DNA of 64,000 nucleotides from Postechiella sp039985655 (GCA_039985655.1 JBDWSF010000018.1:248001-312000), one strand, 5' to 3'. Shown: positions 44,247 through 52,230, counted from the stretch's first letter. Numbers and translations are program-made. Notes: generated by a model not told the origin, from the sequence alone.

Positions 44247-44840
44247 ATGACTATAAAATACGACGAAAACGGATTAGTTCCAGCAATAATACAAGACGCT
44301 ACAACAAAAAATGTACTGATGTTGGGGTATATGAATGAAGAATCATATCTAAAAACATTAGAGACAAAACAAGTGACTTTCTTTAGTCGTAGTAAACAAC
44401 GTTTATGGACTAAAGGAGAAGAAAGTGGAAACATTTTAAATCTTGTTGATATTAAAAACGATTGTGATAACGATTCGCTTTTAATTCAAGTAAATCCGGT
44501 TGGCCCAACATGTCATACAGGAACAGATACCTGTTGGAAAGAAGAAAATAAGTCTAATTACGGATTCTTTTCTACTTTAGAAGCTATTATTACAGAGCGT
44601 GTAGCAAATAAAGATACAGAGAAATCATATGTAGCAAGTTTGTTTTCAAAAGGCATTAATAAAGTCGCTCAGAAAGTAGGTGAGGAGGCTGTAGAAACGG
44701 TTATTGAAGCCATGGATAATAATGATGAGTTATTCTTATACGAGTCGGCAGATCTATTATTTCATTATTTAATGTTACTTCAAGCTAAAGGCTTTACTTT
44801 AAAAGATATTGAAGCCGAATTGAAAGGCAGACAGAAATAA
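44247..44840 (+). CDS. hisIE: bifunctional phosphoribosyl-AMP cyclohydrolase / phosphoribosyl-ATP pyrophosphatase
   Basis: 197 residues. HisI (~1-105) has FFSRSKQRLWTKGEESGN and the metal ligands in VGPTCHTGTDTCW. HisE (~110-197) has SKGINKVAQKVGEEAVETVI and a helical end. It does the second and third steps of the pathway and closes the his operon. Confidence 0.96.
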   Translation: MTIKYDENGLVPAIIQDATTKNVLMLGYMNEESYLKTLETKQVTFFSRSKQRLWTKGEESGNILNLVDIKNDCDNDSLLIQVNPVGPTCHTGTDTCWKEENKSNYGFFSTLEAIITERVANKDTEKSYVASLFSKGINKVAQKVGEEAVETVIEAMDNNDELFLYESADLLFHYLMLLQAKGFTLKDIEAELKGRQK

Positions 44841-44852
44841 AACTAAATTTTA

Positions 44853-44877
44853 GAGGCTGTCTAAAAAGTAAACCGAG
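44853..44877 (+). repeat. 25-bp dispersed repeat after hisIE
   Basis: Reads GAGGCTGTCTAAAAAGTAAA then CCGAG, matching 31354-31378 (minus strand) with two differences. It lies 13 bases after the hisIE stop. Confidence 0.8.
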
Positions 44878-44917
44878 CAGTGATATTTCGACAAACTCAT
44901 TCTGTCATCAGATTAAA

Positions 44918-45337
44918 TTAAGAAACCCATCGTTTTGCTTGAGCATATCTTGAAAACCAAAGAAACAAAATGGCAAAAACAATGATCATAATAGTCATAA
45001 CCATATGGCTTACATAACCATTAACTAAGACGTATCCCATTTGAAGCACAACGGCTATTAAGGATATAATCCAAAAGGGAGTGGCCCATTTTTTTCTTAC
45101 TAGAAGCCCAATAGCTCCAATTACACCTGCAAAAACAGCAATTGCGAAAGCTCCCATAATCCAAGCGGGCATATTACTCGCTATTTCAAGGTCTTCAGCA
45201 GAAAAAGAACTTTGGTAACGCGCTGTGTTATAGGCTTGACCCAAATAACCGTCAACACCTAATCCATTCCAAATTAATGCAATAACACTTATTATCCAAT
45301 ACCAAATAGGAGGCTTGTTTGTTGTCGATTCATTCAT
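44918..45337 (-). CDS. four-helix membrane protein of unknown function
   Basis: 139 residues with four hydrophobic helices: WYWIISVIALIWNGLGVDGY (~12-31), PAWIMGAFAIAVFAGVIGAI (~55-74), PFWIISLIAVVLQMGYVLV (~87-106) and MTIMIIVFAILFLWFS (~113-129). The loop after helix 1 (GQAYNTARYQSSFSAEDLEI) is conserved-looking. I do not know the family. It is convergent with the his operon. Confidence 0.8.
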   Translation of the reverse strand: MNESTTNKPPIWYWIISVIALIWNGLGVDGYLGQAYNTARYQSSFSAEDLEIASNMPAWIMGAFAIAVFAGVIGAIGLLVRKKWATPFWIISLIAVVLQMGYVLVNGYVSHMVMTIMIIVFAILFLWFSRYAQAKRWVS

Positions 45338-45440
45338 TATTTCTTGGTTTTAGTAAATTAGTATGGAATACAAGTTATAATATTTTTGTCACAATTAATA
45401 AAAAGGTTACTTTTCAAACTCTTTATAATCATCAATTTTA

Positions 45441-46223
45441 GTGAATTTAAAAAAATATTTTTACCTCGTAACAATTCAATATTTAGGTTATCGATTTCAT
45501 GGTTGGCAAAAACAACCCGATGTAAAAACACTACATCTTATGGTCGATAGAACTCTGAATTTTATTTTAGAAGGCAAACGTTTTAAAAGTCTGAGTTCGG
45601 GAAGAACAGATGCTATGGTCTCGGCTGAGTGCGCTGCCATTGAATTGTTTTTGTATGAGCCTCTTGAAGATGAAATAGCGTTTTTAGAGCTTTTTAATCA
45701 TAATCTACCACAAGATATCCGTGCTTTAAATATTAAAGAAGTAGATGCGAAGTTTAATATTATTCAACATTCAAAAATTAAAGAATACATTTATCTTTTT
45801 GCTAGTGGCGAAAAATGTCATCCGTTTTGTGCACCTATAATGACAACCATTTTAGATGAATTGGATATTGAAGTCATGAAACAAGGCGCTAAACTTTTTG
45901 AAGGCGAACATTATTTAAAATCATATTGTTACAGACCAACAGATCAGGGGGTTTATACGCGTGAAATCTTAAGTTGTGAGCTTGTTGAAAACGATATATA
46001 CCAAGCCAATTATTTTCCAAAAAAAACTTATTTACTAAAAGTAAGAGGTAAAGGGTTTATGAGAAATCAAATACGGTTGATGATGGGAACTTTAATTAAT
46101 TTAGGAAAAGGCAAACTAACTTTAGATGATATAAAAGCCAGTTTATTACCTGATAATACTATTAAAATGAATTATATAGCACCAGCTTCGGGTTTAATTC
46201 TTAATAAAATAGAGTTTGAATAA
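45441..46223 (+). CDS. divergent TruA-family tRNA pseudouridine synthase
   Basis: 260 residues from a GTG start. The N-terminal strand VTIQYLGYRFHGWQKQPD and the catalytic motif SGRTDAMVSA identify the TruA fold. The catalytic Asp is kept, but the canonical GRTDAGVHA is changed to GRTDAMVSA. TruA modifies positions 38-40 of tRNAs; this variant may be a lineage-specific paralogue with a different target. The last codons are duplicated at 47738-47755. Confidence 0.82.
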   Translation: MNLKKYFYLVTIQYLGYRFHGWQKQPDVKTLHLMVDRTLNFILEGKRFKSLSSGRTDAMVSAECAAIELFLYEPLEDEIAFLELFNHNLPQDIRALNIKEVDAKFNIIQHSKIKEYIYLFASGEKCHPFCAPIMTTILDELDIEVMKQGAKLFEGEHYLKSYCYRPTDQGVYTREILSCELVENDIYQANYFPKKTYLLKVRGKGFMRNQIRLMMGTLINLGKGKLTLDDIKASLLPDNTIKMNYIAPASGLILNKIEFE

Positions 46224-46300
46224 TAAAATTATGATAAAAGTAGTTGCATTTGAATTCTTAATGTATTTCTCCTTAATCTAAGAAATCCAAAAGTAATTCT

Positions 46301-46332
46301 AAAAAAAACATGTTATTAAAACATGTTTTTTT
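46301..46332 (+). terminator. terminator-like hairpin
   Basis: A-rich left arm ending AACATGTT and right arm AACATGTT running into seven T residues. It lies 78 bases after the TruA-like gene in a 390-base intergenic stretch that otherwise holds nothing recognised except the promoter box at 46581. Confidence 0.75.
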
Positions 46333-46580
46333 CAATGAAAAGACAGTCTTATAATTGTTAAAAAGCCTTTGCTCAAGCATCAAGCATTTTTCTTTTATTT
46401 TTATGTTACTACAAAAAAAATAAATACTTAATTTAATATTTAGCAATTTAAATACATCATAAATAGTAATACTTTAAAATACGCATCAAACCCAGTTAAT
46501 ATTCAGCTTTAAACTTTACTGTTTCTCTTTGTAACCAAGGTGTTTCATAGGTTGTCTTTTTATTTCTATAAAAAAAAAGA

Positions 46581-46588
46581 TATTTTTG
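46581..46588 (+). promoter_or_regulatory. putative -7 box TATTTTTG
   Basis: TATTTTTG is an exact TAnnTTTG match 27 bases before the chosen ATG (46616) of the next gene. It covers the TTG at 46586 that would otherwise look like a start. A TTG at 46553 lies somewhat far upstream (25-base spacer). Confidence 0.5.
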
Positions 46589-46615
46589 ACAAACAAATCT
46601 ACGGTGTTATTAGCC

Positions 46616-47470
46616 ATGAAAAAACCTACTATTATGAAAAACAAAAAGAATTTAATTCTACTTATGCTAATCTTATTTTCAGGAATAAATAAGATGATTT
46701 CTCAATCTCAAAGTTATGGCGCAATAAGCTATAATAAAGCTGTAAATATTTCAGGAAAACAAAGAATGTTATCCCAAAAAATGTCTAAAGCTTATTTACT
46801 ACTTGCTAAGGGAATTCGTAATGAAGATATTAAAACAGAGCTTAATTCAAGTAAATTTATATTTGCAAGACAATTAAGCATTTTAAAAGAGAATGCAAGT
46901 GATCATGCCATTAAACTATATATTAAAGAGGTTGAAGTTATTTGGGAAAAATTTCAAGAGATTATAAATAAAACTCCAAATTTCAATAATGCACAAGAGG
47001 TCATGAAATTAAATACCAATTTATTAAATTCTTGCCACCAACTTGTGTTAACCATAGAAGCGGCATCAAATTATAGTAGCAAGTTTTTTTATAATAGTAA
47101 TCAAGATTTGGTAGAGATCGTTAATAAATCAGGAAAACAGCGTATGTTGTCTCAACGATTATGCCTGTATTATGTTGCTTCTGAAATGTTTCCAACAGAA
47201 AAAAACGATTACACAAAAATTATTAATATCGTTTTTAGAGATTTCAATGATGCTATAGGTTTTTTACTTATAAATAGTTATAACACTATAGAAACGGAAG
47301 AAGAATTAGGCGTTATTATGGGGTTATGGGCAAAGTTTCAAAATGACAAAAATGGATTTATAAATGGTGATTTCGAATTAGAAGAAGTTTTTAATAGTAC
47401 CAATAAATTAACTAAAAGTTTTAATAAAATAACTGGCATATACGAAAACATAGCAAAAAAGAATAAATAG
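46616..47470 (+). CDS. secreted PilJ/NarX-type sensor-domain protein
   Basis: 284 residues from the ATG at 46616 (46634 is an alternative). A signal peptide (LILLMLILFSGINKMISQS) leads to two copies of the PilJ/NIT-like helical domain: one with NISGKQRMLSQKMSKAYLLL (~50) and a second with IVNKSGKQRMLSQRLCLYYV (~190). Such domains bind small ligands in NarX- and PilJ-type receptors. Here no kinase or transducer domain follows, so it is a free periplasmic or secreted ligand-binding protein by inference. Confidence 0.78.
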   Translation: MKKPTIMKNKKNLILLMLILFSGINKMISQSQSYGAISYNKAVNISGKQRMLSQKMSKAYLLLAKGIRNEDIKTELNSSKFIFARQLSILKENASDHAIKLYIKEVEVIWEKFQEIINKTPNFNNAQEVMKLNTNLLNSCHQLVLTIEAASNYSSKFFYNSNQDLVEIVNKSGKQRMLSQRLCLYYVASEMFPTEKNDYTKIINIVFRDFNDAIGFLLINSYNTIETEEELGVIMGLWAKFQNDKNGFINGDFELEEVFNSTNKLTKSFNKITGIYENIAKKNK

Positions 47471-47478
47471 ATTATTTA

Positions 47479-47684
47479 AACCCGTTGTGCATTTTGAGTG
47501 AAATTTGTCAATTCGAGTGAATTTCACTCATTTTTATGAGTAAAATTAGTGCTTCGCCAAGCTCAGCAGAACTATCGAGAATAAAGTTTTTCATTTCAAA
47601 ACCTGTTCTCGATACAATTTTCTGTTGAAAATTACTCGAACTGACATCTAGTCTGTCAAAATAAATCAAAGTGCACAACGGGTT
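47479..47684. mobile_element. 206-bp MITE-like element
   Basis: Perfect 13-bp terminal inverted repeats AACCCGTTGTGCA (47479-47491) and TGCACAACGGGTT (47672-47684) bound an AT-rich core that continues as an imperfect palindrome. It contains the dispersed motif GTCARTTCGAGT near both ends, and ATCGAGAA/TTCTCGAT motifs in the middle. It has no transposase. A 64-codon minus-strand frame inside it (47508-47702) is not considered a gene. Confidence 0.75.
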
Positions 47685-47817
47685 ATCTTTAAACGAAAGC
47701 ATCCATATTATGCTCTAGATTTTATATTAATTATGATTAAAATAGAGTTTGAATAGTTAATTGTCTTTTGTAATTTACACAACCAATTAACGACATAATT
47801 CATCAATTATATAAATC

Positions 47818-48498
47818 ATGAGTCATACCGTATCAAAAGACGTGTTTTCGTTCTTCAAAAAATTAGAGAAAAATAACAATCGCGATTGGTTTAATGAAAA
47901 TAAACCTGAGTTTAAGGCTATAGAGAAAGATGTAAAAGCGTTTTATAACGCTATTTATGAGAACTTAAACGTACATGATGAGATAGACAAACTTAAAATT
48001 TTTAGAGTTTATAGAGATGTTCGTTTTTCAAAAAACAAGTTACCTTATAAAACCCATTTTGGAGGTTCGCTTCATAGAACGAAACCTAGATTAAGAGGGG
48101 GTTATTATTTACATTTGCAGCCTAATAATGAAAGTTTTATAGCTACAGGTTTTTGGGAACCTACAAAGGAAGATTTAATGAGGATTCGTAAAGAATTTGA
48201 AATGGATGATTCTGAAATTCGTGAGATTCTTGCGAATAAAAAATTCAATACTGTTTGGGGAGATTCGTTTGTAGGAGATGAAGTTAAATCTGCTCCGAGA
48301 GGGTTTGCAAAAGATCATAAAGCAATAGACTTAATAAAGAAAAAACAATACATTTTCACTAAAAAATATACTGATAAAGACGTTTTAGGTGCTAATTTCT
48401 TAAATGAAATTGATGTTTCTTTTAAAGCTATTCGCCCATTTTTTGATTATATGAGTGATGTATTGACTACAGATTTAAATGGGGAATCGTTGATTTAA
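47818..48498 (+). CDS. DUF2461-family protein
   Basis: 226 residues. It has the family's N-terminal block FFKKLEKNNNRDWFNENKPEF and the segments IFRVYRDVRFSKNKLPYKTH and GGYYLHLQPNNESFIATGFW. Members are conserved across Bacteroidota and have no established function. It stands alone between a MITE-like element and a gene remnant. Confidence 0.9.
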   Translation: MSHTVSKDVFSFFKKLEKNNNRDWFNENKPEFKAIEKDVKAFYNAIYENLNVHDEIDKLKIFRVYRDVRFSKNKLPYKTHFGGSLHRTKPRLRGGYYLHLQPNNESFIATGFWEPTKEDLMRIRKEFEMDDSEIREILANKKFNTVWGDSFVGDEVKSAPRGFAKDHKAIDLIKKKQYIFTKKYTDKDVLGANFLNEIDVSFKAIRPFFDYMSDVLTTDLNGESLI

Positions 48499-48618
48499 TT
48501 AAATTCAAAAACTATAAATGAATCATAGTCAATTTTAGCAATTAGGGCGTGGAACGAAAGAAAGCGTAATTTTAAGTCTTGAAGCATTGTAGAAAATAAA
48601 ACTCCCTTTTATTTTTAG

Positions 48619-48753
48619 AGAATTTATGAAGTTCCTGGTCTCATTGATGGTGACTTCTATATTCATTATAAAACAGGAAAAGTTTATCTAAATTCAATAG
48701 AAAACAAGTATTCAGAAGGTTTTATTGAGTTTTATAATAAATTCTTAGATTAA
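48619..48753 (+). pseudogene. possible degraded gene remnant
   Basis: A 44-codon open stretch without a start codon that ends in TAA. Its product (YEVPGLIDGDFYIHYKTGKV then LNSIENKYSEGF) looks like the C-terminus of a real globular protein. An in-frame TAG lies right before it and the 120 bases upstream hold frame-broken protein-like sequence. I read it as a decayed small gene; the family is not recognised. Confidence 0.4.
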
Positions 48754-48769
48754 TAATAAAAAAAGAACC

Positions 48770-49186
48770 CTAAACCGCCGCAAGTAACTCCGGTTTTTCA
48801 AACAATTGAATGTGGCTTAATAACCTTTCTTTTACAATATTCATCATGCGTTTATTTAACGCCGAAGAATTTTCTATATACATAAGATATTCTTCAACTG
48901 AAAATTGCCCTATAATCATGCCCTTTATAGAATTACGAAGCTTCATGTGCTTTTGAACAGCATTTTCAATATAATCAATACGTTTTTCTAATGATAGGTC
49001 ATAGAATACTGATTTATGTTTGACTATATAATTTTTAAAGACTTCAATAAGTAAGTCATTCTGAAATTTTATAATAGGTCGTAATACTAAATTCTGAAAA
49101 CGTTCGTCGCTACTCATATTATCATTAATTGTAGCGTTAAGAATTTCTGGACGAATACTTTTAAGGTTGAATTGTCTTGAGTTCAT
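48770..49186 (-). CDS. conserved helical protein of unknown function
   Basis: 138 residues, soluble and mainly helical: SRQFNLKSIRPEILNATIND, FQNLVLRPIIKFQNDLLIEV, KRIDYIENAVQKHMKLRNSI and a C-terminal SALNKRMMNIVKERLLSHIQ. No catalytic motif or signal peptide is visible. I recall close relatives across flavobacteria but not a function. Confidence 0.72.
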   Translation of the reverse strand: MNSRQFNLKSIRPEILNATINDNMSSDERFQNLVLRPIIKFQNDLLIEVFKNYIVKHKSVFYDLSLEKRIDYIENAVQKHMKLRNSIKGMIIGQFSVEEYLMYIENSSALNKRMMNIVKERLLSHIQLFEKPELLAAV

Positions 49187-49267
49187 GATTTCGAGTTTTA
49201 TTAAAAATAGATATTAATAAAGCTGATATAGTGTGAACCTTATATAATTATTAACTGTGTTATTAAC

Positions 49268-49301
49268 AAAAAGGCTAAAAACATAAGTCTTTAGCCTTTT
49301 A
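49268..49301 (-). terminator. terminator of the SDR gene
   Basis: AAAAGGCTAAA and TTTAGCCTTTT form an 11-bp stem. On the minus strand it lies about 20 bases after the stop of the SDR gene and runs into T-rich sequence. Confidence 0.8.
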
Positions 49302-49320
49302 ATATGATGAAATTATGAGA

Positions 49321-50070
49321 TTAAATTTGACTTAATCCACCATCAATTTCTAGTTCAACACCATTTATATATGAAGCATCATCAGACGCTAAAAATAATG
49401 CGGCGCTTGCAATTTCTTCAGATTTTCCAAATCTTCCTAATGGCACTTGGGCAGCAAAACCTTTCCCCATTTCTTCTACTACATCTTGAGGTAATCCCAT
49501 TTTTCCATAAATAGGTGTTTCAATTGGGCCAGGTGCAATTGAGTTAACACGAATTCCTCTAGATTTAACCTCACTAGTTAATACTCTAGCAAACGAACGT
49601 AATGCCCCTTTAGTTGCAGAATATACACCTAAACCATCAAAACCTTTTTGGCTTACAATAGAACTTGTAAATAATATAGTGCCCCCATCATTAATATGCG
49701 GTAATGCCGCTTTGGTAGCTAATACTGGTCCTTTAACATTAATATTAAAAGTTTCATCATAATGATTTTCTGTAATATCAGTAATAGGAGTAGGGATTGC
49801 AATTCCTGCGTTTAAGAATAGTATATCTATTTTTCCATATTTATTGGTTGCTTCCTGTATCAATGTTACATTATCTTCTGGTTTTGATACATCGGCCAAT
49901 ACAGTTATGAAATCGCCTGTTAAATCTTTGGCTACTTCATCTAAAGCTTCTTGTCTTCTTCCAGAAACAACAACTTTTGCGCCTTCTTTTAAAAATAATT
50001 TTGCTGTTGCTAATCCTATTCCGCTGTTAGCTCCTGTAATTACTGCTACTTTGTTTTTTAGTTTACTCAT
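49321..50070 (-). CDS. SDR-family oxidoreductase
   Basis: 249 residues, a classical SDR: TGANSGIGLA (~12), LNAG, the catalytic Ser in FTSSIVSQKG, YSATKGALRSFAR (Tyr/Lys), APGPIETP and a closing INGVELEIDGGL. The substrate is unknown. It lies directly downstream of a TetR gene on the same strand with a 20-bp operator (50086-50105) just before its ATG, so it is likely repressed by that regulator. Confidence 0.9.
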   Translation of the reverse strand: MSKLKNKVAVITGANSGIGLATAKLFLKEGAKVVVSGRRQEALDEVAKDLTGDFITVLADVSKPEDNVTLIQEATNKYGKIDILFLNAGIAIPTPITDITENHYDETFNINVKGPVLATKAALPHINDGGTILFTSSIVSQKGFDGLGVYSATKGALRSFARVLTSEVKSRGIRVNSIAPGPIETPIYGKMGLPQDVVEEMGKGFAAQVPLGRFGKSEEIASAALFLASDDASYINGVELEIDGGLSQI

Positions 50071-50085
50071 TTTTAAATTGTTTTA

Positions 50086-50105
50086 TTTGAAACAATCGTT
50101 TCAAA
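50086..50105. promoter_or_regulatory. TetR operator upstream of the SDR gene
   Basis: TTTGAAACAATCGTTTCAAA, with perfect 8-bp arms (TTTGAAAC/GTTTCAAA), lies 15 bases before the SDR start. A matching site lies upstream of the tetR gene (50708-50727). Confidence 0.8.
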
Positions 50106-50120
50106 TTGAATTAAAAAAAA

Positions 50121-50702
50121 TTAAATTAATGTTTGTGTTATGGTACTTATTACGCTTTGTAATTGTTCTTTATCAGAGACTAACATACCTGTTATTCTAA
50201 ACCCCTGCATAGTCGTGAATAAATATAATGCGTATGCTTTATAATGTTTGTTTTTATTTATTGTGCCTTCGTTTTGTCCTTTCTCTACTAAATCCTCTAA
50301 TACTCCTAGCATTTTTTCTTGATTTTTTTGTAAAAATAGGGTTATTGGTTTATCATGATTAGCCATTTCGGATGTACAATTAACAATTAAACAGCCTTTA
50401 TCTTTTTTTTTAGCGGTCATTTCTTTAAGATATAAGTCAAAGATAAATTGTATAGACTCTAATGGCGTTGTTGATTTTAACAAAATTTCGGATAGTTTTG
50501 ATCCGAATGCACTTTGATATGCAGTTAAACATTCAATAAATAGATTGTGTTTATTATCAAAACTATTATAAATACTCGATCTGTTTAAACCCGTTGCGTC
50601 AACCAAATCTTGCATAGAAGTGGCACTGTAACCTTTGTCATGAAAAACGTCGGTTGCTTGTTTTATAACTAGAGTTTTATCGAATGTTTCTACTTTTGGC
50701 AT
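50121..50702 (-). CDS. TetR-family transcriptional regulator
   Basis: 193 residues from the ATG at 50702 (a TTG at 50726 lies in the operator and is rejected). The N-terminal helix-turn-helix is KQATDVFHDKGYSATSMQDL then VDATGLNRSSIYNSFDNKHN. The ligand domain follows and contains CLIVNCTSEMANHD, as in the AcrR/NemR-type subgroup. It probably represses itself and the adjacent SDR gene through the two 20-bp palindromes. Confidence 0.9.
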   Translation of the reverse strand: MPKVETFDKTLVIKQATDVFHDKGYSATSMQDLVDATGLNRSSIYNSFDNKHNLFIECLTAYQSAFGSKLSEILLKSTTPLESIQFIFDLYLKEMTAKKKDKGCLIVNCTSEMANHDKPITLFLQKNQEKMLGVLEDLVEKGQNEGTINKNKHYKAYALYLFTTMQGFRITGMLVSDKEQLQSVISTITQTLI

Positions 50703-50707
50703 ATCTA

Positions 50708-50727
50708 TTTGAAATGAACGTTTCAAA
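50708..50727. promoter_or_regulatory. TetR operator upstream of tetR
   Basis: TTTGAAATGAACGTTTCAAA lies five bases before the tetR ATG. It matches the other site at 17 of 20 positions. Confidence 0.8.
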
Positions 50728-50766
50728 ATTAAAAATAATTCTAAAACAACACTGTTAAAATTTAGT

Positions 50767-50774
50767 TATTTTTG
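50767..50774 (+). promoter_or_regulatory. putative -7 box TATTTTTG of the DUF72 gene
   Basis: TATTTTTG is an exact TAnnTTTG match 16 bases before the DUF72 ATG. The tetR operator lies 40 bases upstream on the other side of the divergent region, so the regulator might also affect this gene. Confidence 0.45.
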
Positions 50775-50790
50775 AAAAAAAGAAAATTTC

Positions 50791-51678
50791 ATGAAGTTTG
50801 GAAGCGTAGATAATCCTCAAGATATCGATTTTACTTTGCCTTTGGATCACCAAGATACCAAACGTGTTTTGAGTAAAATTAAGGATGACAACGTGCCAGA
50901 TATTTATGTAGGCTGTGCAAAATGGAATAGGGCAGACCTGAAAGGATTTTATCCAAAAGGTACTAAAGACGAGTTAGGTTATTATTCGTCTCAATTTAAT
51001 GCTATTGAATTGAATGCAACGTTTTATAGAATATTTCCTGCTGAACAATTTTCAACATGGTACGATAAAACACCAGAAGGTTTTAAGTTCTTTCCAAAAC
51101 TTAATCAAGAAATTAGCCATTGGAAACGATTAAATGAAACCAAGGAGGTTGTTGAACATTACTTATATAATGCATCAAATTTAAAAGAAAAGCTCGGTAC
51201 TATATTTTTGCAGATGCATTCTAATTTTGCACCAAAAGATTTTAATAGAGTTGTCGCTTTCGCGGAAAGTTGGCCTAAAGAAATCCCGTTATCTATGGAG
51301 TTTAGACATACTAATTGGTATAATGATGTTTCTGTTGCTCAAGAATTATATGAACTTTTAGAAGCAAATAATATTTCGAATATTATTGTAGATACTGCGG
51401 GCAGACGCGATTTAATGCATATGCGTTTAACCAACTCTACGGCTTTTGTACGTTACGTTGGTGCTAATCATCCAACGGATTATACGCGATTGGATGATTG
51501 GATAGAGCGTTTAAAATTATGGACAGATCAAGGTGTTAAAGAAATCGATTTTTTCATTCATCAAAATATCGAAAAAGAATCACCATTGCTTTCTGCTTAT
51601 TTTATTAGAAAATTAAATACGGAATTAGGTTATAATTTAACAATTCCTAATGAGGATAAACAACAAAAATTATTTTAA
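50791..51678 (+). CDS. DUF72-family protein
   Basis: 295 residues with the family's TIM-barrel-like blocks: IYVGCAKWNRADLKGFYPKG, FNAIELNATFYRIF, FKFFPKLNQEISHWKRL, LSMEFRHTNWYN and IDFFIHQNIEKESP. The first 35 residues are a non-conserved leader. The function is unknown; some members are linked to nucleic acid metabolism by structure only. It is followed after five bases by a thioesterase gene, so they form a unit. Confidence 0.88.
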   Translation: MKFGSVDNPQDIDFTLPLDHQDTKRVLSKIKDDNVPDIYVGCAKWNRADLKGFYPKGTKDELGYYSSQFNAIELNATFYRIFPAEQFSTWYDKTPEGFKFFPKLNQEISHWKRLNETKEVVEHYLYNASNLKEKLGTIFLQMHSNFAPKDFNRVVAFAESWPKEIPLSMEFRHTNWYNDVSVAQELYELLEANNISNIIVDTAGRRDLMHMRLTNSTAFVRYVGANHPTDYTRLDDWIERLKLWTDQGVKEIDFFIHQNIEKESPLLSAYFIRKLNTELGYNLTIPNEDKQQKLF

Positions 51679-51683
51679 AGATT

Positions 51684-52067
51684 ATGAGATTTCATACTAG
51701 AAAATGGATAAAACCAGAAGATTTAAATGCTAACGAAACGTTGTTTGGTGGTCGGCTATTAGAGTGGATTGATGAAGAAGCAGCACTATATAGCATCGTA
51801 CAACTAGAAAACAAGAAAGTGGTCACTAAGTTTATGAGTGAGATTGATTTTATTTCTTCTGCGAAGCAAGGTGATATTATTGAAATTGGTATCGAAGTTG
51901 TTAAATTTGGAACCGCTTCAATTACGCTAAGTTCAGAGGTTAGAAATATGATGACCCGCGAAAAAATTATAACCATTTCAAATATTATTATGGTTAATAT
52001 TGGCGAAGATGGCAAGCCTTTAGCACATGGTAAAACACAGGTAGAATATGTGAAAGACAGAATGTAA
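51684..52067 (+). CDS. hotdog-fold acyl-CoA thioesterase (YciA/BACH-type)
   Basis: 127 residues: NANETLFGGRLLEWIDEEAA with the helical Asp/Glu region of acyl-CoA thioesterases, VVTKFMSEIDFISSAKQGDI, and NIIMVNIGEDGKPLAHGKTQ. It should hydrolyse short to medium acyl-CoA. It is coupled to the DUF72 gene. Confidence 0.9.
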   Translation: MRFHTRKWIKPEDLNANETLFGGRLLEWIDEEAALYSIVQLENKKVVTKFMSEIDFISSAKQGDIIEIGIEVVKFGTASITLSSEVRNMMTREKIITISNIIMVNIGEDGKPLAHGKTQVEYVKDRM

Positions 52068-52193
52068 TCTTTATAGGGGCATTTAGCTTCGAAAAATTGT
52101 AATCATTTTAGAATATTTATTGCATTAAATGCAAATTTTAAGGTAAACATTGCTTTTTTTATAAAAATAAATCACGAATCAATCTTAAAGATT

Positions 52194-52221
52194 AAAAAGA
52201 CTGTAATAAAAACAGTTTTTT
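52194..52221 (+). terminator. terminator after the thioesterase gene
   Basis: AAAAAGACTGT (52194-52204) pairs with ACAGTTTTTT (52212-52221), including one G-U pair, and runs into T residues. I looked for a Leu-rich leader peptide before it and found none, so it is read as an ordinary terminator. Confidence 0.75.
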
Positions 52222-52222
52222 A

Positions 52223-52230
52223 TACTTTTG
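52223..52230 (+). promoter_or_regulatory. putative -7 box TACTTTTG of leuC
   Basis: TACTTTTG fits TAnnTTTG directly after the terminator hairpin, 76 bases before the leuC ATG. No -33 TTG is visible at the right spacing. Confidence 0.45.

Noticed and set aside
47508..47702. 64-residue ORF on the minus strand
   Set aside because: It lies almost wholly inside the MITE-like palindromic element and has no protein-like character.
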